This document shows positions 42,788-56,661 of a DNA stretch of 64,000 nucleotides, one piece after another. The position numbers and the translations under genes are program-made. The stretch lies in contig NC_081185.1 in assembly GCF_029867415.1 (NCBI RefSeq), positions 36,898,766 through 36,962,765 on the forward strand, in the 5' to 3' direction. Position 1 is the first letter of the stretch. Every line of letters begins with the position of its first letter. Below the pieces are notes generated by a model, which was not told where the DNA came from, made no database searches, and saw nothing but the letters and a program-made list of their open reading frames with translations. This stretch comes from Vicia villosa (Eukaryota > Streptophyta > Magnoliopsida > Fabales > Fabaceae).

Positions 42788-45495
42788 TGTAACGCTCGGA
42801 AAAATAAGTATATGCTTAATTTGGACGTTTGTGACGTTTATTGGAATTTTACCGTTTTTGGAGTCGTTTCAGTCGGTATTAGTTCGGGATGGCGGACTAA
42901 TATTTAATTGAAGGTTTTCATATTTTTGGTACTAGAAATATCATTAAGCTAATATTCCGCGTTTTGGGGCGTTTGAACGATATTTGAGCGTAGGGGCATT
43001 TTGGTCATTTCCGCGGGGTAGATATTTTCTTTATAAGAAAGAAATATTGTGAGAAGGGAAAGGGATGGAAAGAAAAAGAAGAGAAAGAAAGAGAAGAGAG
43101 GTAGAAGAAGAGCAAAGGGGAAAAACAAGAGAAAGTGGAGGATTCTCAACCGAATCGATTGCCGATCGTCACAATAGCAAGGTAAGGGGGTGAATCTAAT
43201 TTATCTTGGATGTATGATTCTTATAGTCTTGTTCTTGTTCTTGTTCTTCTTGTTCCAATTTCCACAATTTTCTTGTGTGGTCTTTGTTTGATCTAAGTTT
43301 GTTTGAGAATGATTGTATGATGATTAAATGATATCCTTGTTGTGTTATGGTGATTGATCATGTTTGTTTTCCTTTTCCATGGCTTGACAGAGTTTGAATA
43401 AAATGTTAGGTTTTGAGATAGATTGATGAATCAACCATGAAAAGTTTGATGTTAGGTTGTTTCTATGGTTTGTATGTGTTGTATTGGTGTTATAATGATG
43501 TTTTGGAGTGGTTTTGGTGGGTATAAGAGGGTTAAAACTGTTCTGGTTCGTTCTGGTTTTTTCTGGGTTTACGCAGGTCCGCTGAGCGGAGGTGGGTCCG
43601 CTGAGCGGAGGTGGGTCCGCTGAGCGGAGGTTCTTTTGCAGAAAATTCTCTGCGAAGGTCCGCTGAGCGGAGCTGAAGCGGACAACAGCATTTTCTGTTT
43701 TTCCAAAACTTTGAAACTTCGTAACTCCTGAACCGTAACTCCGATTTTGTCGCCGTTCAAAGCGTTGGAAAGCTAACGCAATGAACTATATTATTATCTA
43801 ATTAAATGATTCATAGTATGTAGTATCCCATTATTTTTATTAGGATCAAGTGATGAGTTGTGTAGTATGTTCAATTATCCAAACTTTGGAACCTTGTAAC
43901 TTTGATCCGTAGCTCCGTTTCGTACGCCGTTCGAAGTGTTAGGAAGCTAGTTGGATGTTCTATATGATAGTATAGGCTTGGTTAGCTTGTTATTAATTGG
44001 TTATGAGGGTTGTTGATGAAAACACATAATTGTTTATATGCGCGATATGATTGGTAAATAATCATAGTGCTTGGTGGTAATTGTTAATGATGTAGGATGT
44101 AGTAGTGGTTGGTTGATTTTCATAAATGGTTTTGTGAACTAGGGCATGATAAATCATGATGATGTGTTGTGTGAATGTTATCGTATTGGTACGAGGTATG
44201 TGATTAGTTGTCGATAACATGAGATCATGTTCATATGTGTTATGTATTAATGAATGTTCATTCTTGATATGTGACAATGTTTGGTTGTTTGTTATTAACA
44301 TGATGTGTGGCCTTATGGCAAGTCATTGTTGTTATGAGAATGATGTATTGATGGAGTTGTGGGCTAATGGCCAATATTAATTTGAGGTGATGCAATTATG
44401 CGATCATTTATGCCGATGTGGCCAGTATGTTTTAACGGTGAATGTGTGCTGTGTGCTTATTAATGCCTGTGTGGTAATTATGGTGTGATGTAATTGATAA
44501 CGATGTTATTAATTGGTGATGTATCCTTTTGGATAGAATATAAACGATGTAACGTGAGTGTATGATCGTGTTACATTGTTGATGATGTTGTTGTCGTGTA
44601 ATAGAGTCATATATTTGCACAGCATAACATTTCAATACGTTAATGGCGGAATGCTGTTAACAGATGGCCTGCGGGCATGGTTACCAGTAGGAGCTTAATG
44701 CTCGGTAACGGTATATTAGCCTGAGTGGCAAGAGGTCATCAGTGGGAGCTGCGTGCTCGATGACGACAGCCTGCGGGCTTCCTGAGTGGAATAAAGTCCC
44801 AGCATAATGCTCGGCAGGTGTATTTGTCATAATGACAAGGAGGAGTTTTACTCCGGATTTGGTACCACATGCATATGCATAGTCGAGTCTCATTCATCAT
44901 CGTCAGTCTTTATAATTTATGTTACCATTCATGTGTCGCATTACTTATATATTGATTGTGGTTGACTTAGTGGATTACTTTGTTGTATGATTATTAATGA
45001 TACTTGTTGGCATTACTATAATTGTCATGCTTTCATTATGAATTATATTCTCACCCTTCTGCTGATTTGATGTTTGAGTGGCATCCTGCAGATTAGCCGC
45101 TTTGGGAGTCTTTTGGAAGAGGTAGTCCTCCAGTTGGTCTTGTCGGGCGCTCTGATATGTAACACTGGGTAGTCGGGAGTCTGTTGTTATTTATTTGTAT
45201 ATGACTCTTTTGAACATGTATATGTGATAACGTGCCATTGTGTATTGTAAACACTTTATTTTGGAAAACTCCTCTTTGAGAGTGAGAGCTATACGTATAT
45301 ATATATGTTCATATCTTCCGTGTGTTATGTATCATGTTATTGGCAGGTGTGTATGCTTTTGGCATTGGTGATGTCCGTTTGTTTTCAAGGTGTTTGTTTG
45401 GTTACTTAGTGTAACATCCTAATTGTGTTGTATGAAATTTTAAATACTCTGATATTTTCTTGCCTAAATGCTTTGGGTAGAATTGGGGTGTTACA
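42788..45495 (+). repeat. Array LTR2
   Basis: Full-length LTR, TGTAACGC to GTGTTACA, 2708 bp, preceded by AAGTGGGGGAGAGT. TATA box TTTATAAG at 43030-43037. Three palindromic 18-bp units at 43576. Imperfect repeats with GAGCTTAATGCTCGGTA and related CGTGCTCGATGACG text at 44660-44830. A short (TA)n run lies near 45297. This is the longest of the three complete plus-strand LTRs, mostly because of the extra palindromic units. Confidence 0.92.
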
Positions 45496-48394
45496 TTAGT
45501 GGTATCAGAGAAGGTCGGTCTGTCCGGCCAGTGTTGTCTAATGTGTTTAATTCCTCAGTACGTGATAAGTGTGTGGAGCACTGTCAGTACTTGTTGTGCC
45601 TCTAACCGGTTGTATGCAGGAATGGTTTGAAGCTAAGTGGGGGAGAAGATATGCTTCTCGGATATGTTTCAGTTGCAAGATGTTAGTATGCTACTGGTGG
45701 ACTATGAAGTTGTTGTTTGAGTAGCCTTGTGTGAGGTGTCGTTGTTGGATCAATGATTAAGGAAAGAATATTATTAATGTTGGTACTGATAGTTTATACT
45801 CTATTATGATTGTCGGCTACCTATTGACAAATTGAGAACTTGATCACCCTTAATCTCTTGTTGATAGTAGACGGAATCGTATTGGACGTGATAGGCTTAT
45901 CTGGCTAGTTTGATAATATTGGAAGTGAATGAGTCAGTGCAAGGTGGTATGACGTTGTTTATGTTGTCGACGACTTTGGATGTTCTTGAGAAAGAGCAAT
46001 TGTGGGAATTGCGGATAGTTGTGCATTTGTATAAGTGTTTCTTGAAGGTTTAATTGATTCATCGTCGAAAAGAGGAATTCTGTCTTGGAGTTCTGTTTTG
46101 ACGGATTTAGTTCCTAGAACTATTGTTGTGTCGAGGGTTCCGTATCGGATGCCATCTTTTGAGTTGAAAGAGTTGAGGAGTCGACTTAAGGATTTCCTGA
46201 GAAGAGGTTTGTTCGTTCGAGTGTGTCGCCGTAGGGTGCACGTGTTTTGTTGGTTAAGAAGGAAGGTTCTATGAGGCCTTGTGTCGATTTTAGACAATTG
46301 AGAAAAGTGACAATTAAGGAAAAGTATCCACTTTCGAGGATTGATATTTTGATGGATCAAGTTCGTTTGAGCTTGTTTGTTTTGCAAGTTTGATTTGAGG
46401 TATGGGTATCATCAGTGTGAAGATGGTCATGCTAAGTACTTGAGAATTGTTTTGTCCGTGTTGGGAAGAAGAAGTTGTTTGCTAAGTTTCCTTGTGTGAG
46501 TTTTTGGTTGAGTGAAGTGAATGTTCAAGGGGTAAGTGGTGGTTTATGCTTTTATGCAAGTTAAGATTTTTGAAAGGATTTATCTGTCACAAGATTTAGA
46601 GTTGGCAGTTGTTATTTCTGTTTGGGAAATTTAAAGGCACTAATTTTTCGGATCTAGATTTGTGTGTGTACGTGACTACAAGAGTTTGAAGTATTCATTT
46701 GATCAGGACGAGTTGAATATGAGAAACCATTGCATACGTCTATGTCGATGATTCGAGTATTGTGATTGTTGAAACAGTTGTGGGATTTGAGTTGGGTGTG
46801 TAAAGCGACTTCTTCAGGTGTTGAACTTTTATGTGAAAGCTTACTTATGGTATTCTTGATGAGATTAGAAAAGGTCGGAAATCGGATTTGAATGGGTTGA
46901 TAAGATGACATTTATTAGTCAAAGATAAAGATGGTGATCTTCGGATTGATAAGAGCAATGTCATGGGATGTCATGATCAAGGTTGTATTCCTAATGTTTG
47001 GATTTGAAAAGAGGACTTTGGATGAGGTGCGTCGTAGTGATTTGAGTATTCATCCTGACGTACTAAGATATATCAAGATTTGAGAAGGTCATTTTTAGTG
47101 GCAAGGTAATGAAGAAGGATATGAAGGGATTTGTTTATTTGTGTTTGACTTGTCAGGAGTCGTCTGGTTTCATGTAACTGTTATCCATTCCTGAGTAGAA
47201 GTGGAATAGCATTTCTATGGATTTTGTTTCTGGTTTGCCGAGGACGTCGAGTAATTGTGAGGCGATTTGGGTCATTGTGGATATATTGACGAAATCTGCT
47301 CACGTTAATTCGATAAGAATGGATTAACTGATGGAAGTACTGGCGAGTGGTATGTTGATAAAAATTGTTTGTTGGTTTGTTTGTTTGCATGGTGTTTCGG
47401 AAGGTATTGTTCAGATTGAGATCCGAGGTTTATTTCTGAAATTTTGAGAAGGTTCGCAAAGTACTTTGGGTACAAAGTTGCGTCGAGTTTGGCGTATCGT
47501 CCTCAAACGGATGGTCAGACTGAGAGGACGGTTTGGTCACTTAAGGATCTATGAGGGCTTGTGTTGTGAAACAAGGATGTGTTTGGACTAGCTTTTTGCC
47601 TTTGATTGGATAATACAAAGACTTTTGTTTGGTGTGCAAGCTGACACAGCATATCAAGAGGTTGAGTATGTTAAGAGAGAACAATGAGTTTCTGGTGAAT
47701 ACTAGAAGGAGTTGGAAGTTGGTTATGAAATTGGTAAATCTGTTTGTTATGGGAAATCAGAGTGCGCATCGGAAGCGTGAAATGACGCGGTTCGTAAGTA
47801 TATGAATTGTTAGAGTTCAAATTGTGGACAGTGGATGTGGTAGGAATGATAAGACCACCAGATGTTTTGGTTACATGTTTGACTGCTATGTCTTGGCATG
47901 GTTGTTTGGATGTTGTGCGACCGGGTTGTTGGTATTCTAGTTTTGCTGAGGATGTTCAGACGCTGTATATGTCTTGGAACTTTATGTCCTTATCTAAGAT
48001 GATGTCTCGTTTCCATGGTGATGGTTCGAGTACATGTAGCTAATTCCTTGGATGGGGGATTAGAGGTGTGTTGCCTTTGATGACGGTAACATTATGGTTG
48101 CGGTTTGGTTGACAAGTGCATTGTGTGGGCATTGCATCTTGTTCTTGTTGGTTGTGTCTTGGTTATTTCTTGTGTTTTGGTGTTAGTCGATGAGTGCATT
48201 GTATGGGCATTGCATCTCGTTGTCGTTGTTGTGTTTTGGTTGTTTGGCTTTTAGCTAGAGTGATTCTTTGTTGGTGCTGATTGTGTCGTTGCTTCCGTGG
48301 CTTGATAGTTGGTTAGTCGGATGCGAGAGCGTATCCAAGTTCGTTTGTGTTTGGGATATTTCCGAGGACGGGAATCTTCTAAGTGGGGGAGAGT
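45496..48394 (+). pseudogene. Array internal region 2 (gypsy pol remnants)
   Basis: The primer site TGGTATCAGAGA at 45500-45511 has A where the next unit has C. RT remnant at 46035-46365, with PYRMPSFELKELRSRLKDF then, after a frameshift, [20 protein letters not shown]. RNase H remnant near 46676-46730. Integrase remnant at about 47170-47660 ([20 protein letters not shown] and PQTDGQTERT, with several stops). Gag and protease are not recognisable. The polypurine tract is before 48395. It is nearly identical to internal 3, including every break, so it is not a functional gene set. Chromovirus affinity is judged from the integrase wording only. Confidence 0.87.
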
Positions 48395-51071
48395 TGTAAC
48401 GCTCGGAAAAATAAGTATATGCTTAATTTGGACGTTTGTGACGTTTATTGAAATTTTACCGTTTTTGGAGTCGTTTCAGTCGGTATTAGTTCAGGATGGC
48501 GGACTAATATTTAATTGAAGGTTTTCATATTTTTGGTACTAGAAATATCATTAAGGTAATATTCCGCGTTTTGGGGCGTTTGAACGATATTTGAGCGTAG
48601 GGGCATTTTGGTCATTTCCGCGGGGTAGATATTTTCTTTATAAGAAAGAAATATTGTGAGAAGGGAAAGGGATGGAAAGAAAAAGAAGAGAAAGAAAGAG
48701 AAGAGAGGTAGAAGAAGAACAAAGGGGAAAAACAAGAGAAAGTGGAGGATTCTCAACCGAATTGATTGCCGATCGTCACAATAGCAAGGTAAGGGGGTGA
48801 ATCTAATTTATCTTGGATGTATGATTCTTATAGTCTTGTTCTTGTTCTTGTTCTTCTTGTTCCAATTTCCACAATTTTCTTGTGTGGTCTTTGTTTGATC
48901 TAAGTTTGTTTGAGAATGATTGTATGATGATTAAATGATATCCTTGTTGTGTTATGGTGATTGATCATGTTTGTTTTCCTTTTCCATGGCTTGATTGAGT
49001 TTGAATAAAATGTTAGGTTTTGAGATAGATTGATGAATCAACCATGAAAAGTTTGATGTTAGGTTGTTTCTATGGTTTGTATGTGTTGTATTGGTGTTAT
49101 AATGATGTTTTGGAGTGGTTTTGGTGGGTATAAGAGGGTTAAAACTTTTCTGGTTCGTTCTGGTTTTTTCTGGGTTTACGCAGGTCCGCTGAGCGGAGGT
49201 TCTTTTGTAGAAAATTCTCTGCGAAGGTCCGCTGAGCGGAGCTGAAGCGGACAACAGCATTTTCTGTTTTTCCAAAACTTTGAAACTTCGTAACTCCTGA
49301 ACCGTAACTCCGATTTTGTCGCCGTTCGAAGCGTTGGATAGCTAACGCAATGAACTATATTATTATCTAATTAAATGATTCATAGTATGTAGTATCCCAT
49401 TATTTTTATTAGGATCAAGTGATGAGTTGTGTAGTATGTTCAATTATCCAAACTTTGGAACCTTGTAACTTTGATCCGTAGCTCCGTTTCGTACGCCGTT
49501 CGAAGTGTTAGGAAGCTAGTTGGATGTTCTATATGATAGTATAGGCTTGGTTAGCTTGTTATTAATTGGTTATGAGGGTTGTTGATGAAAACACATAATT
49601 GTTTATATGCGCGATATGATTGGTAAATAATCATAGTGCTTGGTGGTAATTGTTAATGATGTAGGATGTAGTAGTGGTTGGTTGATTTTCATAAATGGTT
49701 TTGTGAACTAGGGCATGATAAATCATGATGATGTGTTGTGTGAATGTTATCGTATTGGTACGAGGTATGTGATTAGTTGTCGATAACATGAGATCATGTT
49801 CATATGTGTTATGTATTAATGAATGTTCATTCTTGATATGTGACAATGTTTGGTTGTTTGTTATTAACATGATGTGTGGCCTTATGGCAAGTCATTGTTG
49901 TTATGAGAATGATGTATTGATGGAGTTGTGGGCTAATGGCCAATACTAATTTGAGGTGATGCAATTATGCGATCATTTATGCTGATGTGGCCAGTATGTT
50001 TTAACGGTGAATGTGTGTTGTGTGCTTATTAATGCCTGTGTGGTAATTATAGTGTGATGTAATTGATAACGATGTTATTAATTGGTGATGTATCCTTTTG
50101 GATAGAATATAAACGATGTAACGTGAGTGTATGATCGTGTTATATTGTTGATGATGTTGTTGTCGTGTAATAGAGTTATATATTTGCACAGCATAACATT
50201 TCAATACGTTAATGGCGGAATGCTGTTAACAGATGGCCTGCGGGCATGGTTACCAGTAGGAGCTTAATGCTCGGTAACGATATATTAGCCTGAGTGGCAA
50301 GAGGTCATCAGTGGGAGCTGCGTGCTCGATGACGACAGCCTGCGGGCTTCCTGAGTGGAATAAAGTCCCAGCATAATGCTCGGCAGGTGTATTTGTCATA
50401 ATGACAAGGAGGAGTTTTACTCCGGATTTGGTACCACATGCATATGCATAGTCGAGTCTCATTCATCATCGTCAGTCTTTATAATTTATGTTACCATTCA
50501 TGTGTCGCATTACTTATATATTGATTGTGGTTGACTTAGTGGATTACTTTGTTGTATGATTATTAATGATACTTGTTGGCATTACTATAATTGTCATGCT
50601 TTCATTATGAATTATATTCTCACCCTTCTGCTGATTTGATGCTTGAGTGGCATCCTGCAGATTAGCCGCTTTGGGAGTCTTTTGGAAGAGGTAGTCCTCC
50701 AGTTGGTCTTGTCGGTCGCTCTGATATGTAACACTGGGTAGTCGGGAGTCTGTTGTTATTTATTTGTATATGACTCTTTTGAACATGTATATGTGATAAC
50801 GTGCCATTGTGTATTGTAAGCACTTTATTTTGGAAAACTCCTCTTTAAGAGTGAGAGCTATACGTATATATATATATATATGTTCATATCTTCCGTGTGT
50901 TATGTATCATGTTATTGGCAGGTGTGTATGCTTTTGGCATCGGTGATGTCCGTTTGTTTTCAAGGTGTTTGTTTGGTTACTTAGTCTAACATCCTAATTG
51001 TGTTGTATGAAATTTTAAATACTCTGATATTTTCTTGCCTAAATGCTTTGGGTAGAATTGGGGTGTTACAT
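48395..51071 (+). repeat. Array LTR3
   Basis: 2677 bp. TATA box TTTATAAG at 48637-48644. Only one palindromic unit at 49183 before TTCTTTTGTAG, where the putative splice acceptor reads GTAG instead of GCAG. The (TA)n run near 50868 is longer than in LTR2. Confidence 0.92.
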
Positions 51072-53969
51072 TAGTGGTATCAGAGCAGGTCGGTCTGTCC
51101 GGCCAGTGTTGTCTAATGTGTTTAATTCCTCAGTACGTGATAAGTGTGTGGAGCACTGTCAGTACTTGTTGTGCCTCTAGCCGGTTGTATGCAGGAATGG
51201 TTTGAAGCTAAGTGGGGGAGAAGATATGCTTCTCGGATATGTTTCAGTTGCAAGATGTTAGTATGCTACTGATGGACTATGAAGTTGTTGTTTGAGTAGC
51301 CTTGTGTGAGGTGTCGTTGTTGGATCAATGATTAAGGAAAGAATATTATTAATGTTGGTACTGATAGTTTATACTCTATTATGATTGTCGGCTACCTATT
51401 GACAAATCGAGGACTTGATCACCCTTAATCTCTTGTTGATAGTAGACGGAATCGTATTGGACGTGATAGGCTTATCTGGCTAGTTTGATAATATTGGAAG
51501 TGAATGAGTCAGTGCAAGGTGGTATGACGTTGTTTATGTTGTCGACGACTTTGGATGTTCTTGAGAAAGAGCAATTGTGGGAATTGCGGATAGTTGTGCA
51601 TTTGTATAAGTGTTTCTTGAAGGTTTAATTGATTCATCGTCGAAAAGAGGAATTCTGTCTTGGAGTTCTGTTTTGACGGATTTAGTTCCTAGAACTATTG
51701 TTGTGTCGAGGGTTCCGTATCGGATGCCATCTTTTGAGTTGAAAGAGTTGAGGAGTCGACTTAAGGATTTCCTGAGAAGAGGTTTGTTCGTTCGAGTGTG
51801 TCGCCGTAGGGTGCACGTGTTTTGTTGGTTAAGAAGGAAGGTTCTATGAGGCCTTGTGTCGATTTTAGACAATTGAGAAAAGTGACAATTAAGGAAAAGT
51901 ATCCACTTTCGAGGATTGATATTTTGATGGATCAAGTTCGTTTGAGCTTGTTTGTTTTGCAAGTTTGATTTGAGGTATGGGTATCATCAGTGTGAAGATG
52001 GTCATGCTAAGTACTTGAGAATTGTTTTGTCCGTGTTGGGAAGAAGAAGTTGTTTGCTAAGTTTCCTTGTGTGAGTTTTTGGTTGAGTGAAGTGAATGTT
52101 CAAGGGGTAAGTGGTGGTTTATGCTTTTATGCAAGTTAAGATTTTTGAAAGGATTTATCTGTCACAAGATTTAGAGTTGGCAGTTGTTATTTCTGTTTGG
52201 GAAATTTAAAGGCACTAATTTTTCGGATCTAGATTTGTGTGTGTACGTGACTACAAGAGTTTGAAGTATTCATTTGATCAGGACGAGTTGAATATGAGAA
52301 ACCATTGCATACGTCTATGTCGATGATTCGAGTATTGTGATTGTTGAAACAGTTGGGGGATTTGAGTTGGGTGTGTAAAGCGACTTCTTTAGGTGTTGAA
52401 CTTTTATGTGAAAGCTTACTTATGGTATTCTTGATGAGATTAGAAAAGGTCGGAAATCGGATTTGAATGGGTTGATAAGATGACATTTATTAGTCAAAGA
52501 TAAAGATGGTGATCTTCGGATTGATAAGAGCAATGTCATGGGATGTCATGATCAAGGTTGTATTCCTAATGTTTGGATTTGAAAAGAGGACTTTGGATGA
52601 GGTGCGTCGTAGTGATTTGAGTATTCATCCTGACGTACTAAGATATATCAAGATTTGAGAAGGTCATTTTTAGTGGCAAGGTAATGAAGAAGGATATGAA
52701 GGGATTTGTTTATTTGTGTTTGACTTGTCAGGAGTCGTCTGGTTTCATGTAACTGTTATCCATTCCTGAGTAGAAGTGGAATAGCATTTCTATGGATTTT
52801 GTTTCTGGTTTGCCGAGGACGTCGAGTAATTGTGAGGCGATTTGGGTCATTGTGGATATATTGACGAAATCTGCTCACGTTAATTCGATAAGAATGGATT
52901 AACTGATGGAAGTACTGGCGAGTGGTATGTTGATAAAAATTGTTTGTTGGTTTGTTTGTTTGCATGGTGTTTCGGAAGGTATTGTTCAGATTGAGATCCG
53001 AGGTTTATTTCTGAAATTTTGAGAAGGTTCGCAAAGTACTTTGGGTACAAAGTTGCGTCGAGTTTGGCGTATCGTCCTCAAACGGATGGTCAGACTGAGA
53101 GGACGGTTTGGTCACTTAAGGATCTATGAGGGCTTGTGTTGTGAAACAAGGATGTGTTTGGACTAGCTTTTTGCCTTTGATTGGATAATACAAAGACTTT
53201 TGTTTGGTGTGCAAGCTGACACAGCATATCAAGAGGTTGAGTATGTTAAGAGAGAACAATGAGTTTCTGGTGAATACTAGAAGGAGTTGGAAGTTGGTTA
53301 TGAAATTGGTAAATCTGTTTGTTATGGGAAATCAGAGTGCGCATCGGAAGCGTGAAATGACGCGGTTCGTAAGTATATGAATTGTTAGAGTTCAAATTGT
53401 GGACAGTGGATATGGTAGGAATGATAAGACCACCAGATGTTTTGGTTACATGTTTGACTGCTATGTCTTGGCATGGTTGTTTGGATGTTGTGCGACCGGG
53501 TTGTTGGTATTCTAGTTTTGCTGAGGATGTTCAGAAGCTGTATATGTCTTGGAACTTTATGTCCTTATCTATGATGATGTCTCGTTTCCATGGTGATGGT
53601 TCGAGTACATGTAGCTAATTCCTTGGATGGGGGATTAGAGGTGTGTTGCCTTTGATGACGGTAACATTATGGTTGCGGTTTGGTTGACAAGTGCATTGTG
53701 TGGGCATTGCATCTTGTTCTTGTTGGTTGTGTCTTGGTTATTTCTTGTGTTTTGGTGTTAGTCGATGAGTGCATTGTATGGGCATTGCATCTCGTTGTCG
53801 TTGTTGTGTTTTGGTTGTTTGGCTTTTAGCTAGAGTGATTCTTTGTTGGTGCTGATTGTGTCGTTGCTTCCGTGGCTTGATAGTTGGTTAGTCGGATGCG
53901 AGAGCGTATCCAAGTTCGTTTGTGTTTGGGATATTTCCGAGGACGGGAATCTTCTAAGTGGGGGAGAGT
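51072..53969 (+). pseudogene. Array internal region 3 (gypsy pol remnants)
   Basis: The primer site TGGTATCAGAGC (51076-51087) is intact and complementary in form to initiator tRNA-Met. The RT remnant (51610-51940), RNase H remnant (~52251-52305) and integrase remnant (~52745-53235) have the same stops and frameshifts as internal 2. Only scattered single-base differences separate the two copies, so duplication is recent relative to the decay. Confidence 0.87.
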
Positions 53970-56661
53970 TGTAACGCTCGGAAAAATAAGTATATGCTTA
54001 ATTTGGACGTTTGTGACGTTTATTGGAATTTTACCGTTTTTGGAGTCGTTTCAGTCGGTATTAGTTCAGGATGGCGGACTAATATTTAATTGAAGGTTTT
54101 CATATTTTTGGTACTAGAAATATCATTAAGGTAATATTCCGCGTTTTGGGGCGTTTGAACGATATTTGAGCGTAGGGGCATTTTGGTCATTTCCGCGGGG
54201 TAGATATTTTCTTTATAAGAAAGAAATATTGTGAGAAGGGAAAGGGATGGAAAGAAAAAGAAGAGAAAGAAAGAGAAGAGAGGTAGAAGAAGAGCAAAGG
54301 GGAAAAACAAGAGAAAGTGGAGGATTCTCAACCGAATCGATTGCCGATCGTCACAATAGCAAGGTAAGGGGGTGAATCTAATTTATCTTGGATGTATGAT
54401 TCTTATAGTCTTGTTCTTGTTCTTGTTCTTCTTGTTCCAATTTCCACAATTTTCTTGTGTGGTCTTTGTTTGATCTAAGTTTGTTTGAGAATGATTGTAT
54501 GATGATTAAATGATATCCTTGTTGTGTTATGGTGATTGATCATGTTTGTTTTCCTTTTCCATGGCTTGATTGAGTTTGAATAAAATGTTAGGTTTTGAGA
54601 TAGATTGATGAATCAACCATGAAAAGTTTGATGTTAGGTTGTTTCTATGGTTTGTATGTGTTGTATTGGTGTTATAATGATGTTTTGGAGTGGTTTTGGT
54701 GGGTATAAGAGGGTTAAAACTGTTCTGGTTCGTCCTGGTTTTTTCTGGGTTTACGCAGGTCCGCTGAGCGGAGGTGGGTCCGCTGAGCGGAGGATCTTTT
54801 GCAGAAAATTCTCTGCGAAGGTCCGCTGAGCGGAGCTGAAGCGGACAACAGCATTTTCTGTTTTTCCAAAACTTTGAAACTTCGTAACTCCTGAACCGTA
54901 ACTCCGATTTTGTCGCCGTTCGAAGCGTTGGAAAGCTAACGCAATGAACTATATTATTATCTAATTAAATGATTCATAGTATGTAGTATCCCATTATTTT
55001 TATTAGGATCAAGTGATGAGTTGTGTAGTATGTTCAATTATCCAAACTTTGGAACCTTGTAACTTTGATCCGTAGCTCCGTTTCGTACGCCGTTCGAAGT
55101 GTTAGGAAGCTAGTTGGATGTTCTATATGATAGTATAGGCTTGGTTAGCATTTTATTAATTGGTTATGAGGGTTGTTGATGAAAACACATAATTGTTTAT
55201 ATGCGCGATATGATTGGTAAATAATCATAGTGCTTGGTGGTAATTGTTAATGATGTAGGATGTAGTAGTGGTTGGTTGATTTTCATAAATGGTTTTGTGA
55301 ACTAGGGCATGATAAATCATGATGATGTGTTGTGTGAATGTTATCGTATTGGTACGAGGTATGTGATTAGTTGTCGATAACATGAGATCATGTTCATATG
55401 TGTTATGTATTAATGAATGTTCATTCTTGATATGTGACAATGTTTGGTTGTTTGTTATTAACATGATGTGTGGCCTTATGGCAAGTCATTGTTGTTATGA
55501 GAATGATGTATTGATGGAGTTGTGGGCTAATGGCCAATATTAATTTGAGGTGATGCAATTATGCGATCATTTATGCCGATGTGGCCAGTATGTTTTAACG
55601 GTGAATGTGTGCTTATTAATGCCTGTGTGGTAATTATGGTGTGATGTAATTGATAACGATGTTATTAATTGGTGATGTATCCTTTTAGATAGAATATAAA
55701 CAATGTAACGTGAGTGTATGATCGTGTTATATTGTTGATGATGTTGTTGTCGTGTAATAGAGTCATATATTTGCACAGCATAACATTTCAATACGTTAAT
55801 GGCGGAATGCTGTTAACAGATGGCCTGCGGGCATGGTTACCTGTAGGAGCTTAATGCTCGGTAATGGTATATTAGCCTGAGTGGCAAGAGGTCATCAGTG
55901 GGAGTTGCGTGCTCGATGACGACAGCCTGCGGGCTTCCTGAGTGGAATAAAGTCCAGCATAATGCTCGGCAGATGTATTTGTCATAATGACAAGGAGGAG
56001 TTTTACTCCGGATTTTGGAACCACATGCATATGCATAGTCGAGTCTCATTCATCATCGTCAGTCTTTATAATTTATGTTACCATTCATGTGTCGCATTAC
56101 TTATATATTGATTGTGGTTGACTTAGTGGATTACTTTGTTGTATGATTATTAATGATACTTGTTGGCATTACTATAATTGTCATGCTTTCATTATGAATT
56201 ATATTCTCACCCTTCTGCTGATTTGATGCTTGAGTGGCATCCTGCAGATTAGCCGCTTTGGGAGTCTTTTGGAAGAGGTAGTCCTCCAGTTGGTCTTGTC
56301 GGTCGCTCTGATATGTAACACTGGGTAGTCGGGAGTCTGTTGTTATTTATTTGTATATGACTCTTTTGAACATGTATATGTGATAACGTGCCATTGTGTA
56401 TTGTAAACACTTTATTTTGGAAAACTCCTCTTTGAGAGTGAGAGCTATACGTATATATATATATATATATATGTTCATATCTTCTATGTGTTATGTATCA
56501 TGTTATTGGCAGATGTGTATGCTTTTGGCATCGGTGATGTCCGTTTGTTTTCAAGGTGTTTGTTTGGTTACTTAGTGTAACATCCTAATTGTGTTGTATG
56601 AAATTTTAAATACTCTGATATTTTCTTGCCTAAATGCTTTGGGTAGAATTGGGGTGTTACA
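53970..56661 (+). repeat. Array LTR4 (right end of array)
   Basis: 2692 bp, TATA box TTTATAAG at 54212-54219, two palindromic units at 54759, longest (TA)n run near 56452. It ends GGTGTTACA and is followed by the target duplication GAACC (56662-56666). A short deletion near 55608 removes part of a GTGTGC repeat present in LTR2 and LTR3. Confidence 0.92.

Larger units (their letters stand above)
32023..56661 (+). mobile_element. Tandem array of a degenerate chromovirus-like LTR element
   Basis: The array has four LTRs and three internal regions in one orientation, flanked once by GAACC (32018-32022, 56662-56666). LTRs start TGTAACGCTCGG and end GGGGTGTTACA. LTR2, 3 and 4 measure 2708, 2677 and 2692 bp; internal copies 2 and 3 measure 2899 and 2898 bp. 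Unit 1 is truncated and carries a nested insertion. The internal part has a tRNA-iMet-type primer site (TGGTATCAGAGC), decayed gypsy RT, RNase H and integrase pieces and the polypurine tract AAGTGGGGGAGAG. The pieces resemble chromoviruses (Tekay-like), but no chromodomain is visible. All internal copies have the same breaks, so the unit was already non-autonomous before duplication. Confidence 0.9.

Noticed and set aside
45959..46387. 142-codon minus-strand ORF present in all three array units (33228, 45959, 51534)
   Set aside because: It is the antisense of the RT remnant; it recurs only because the unit is duplicated.
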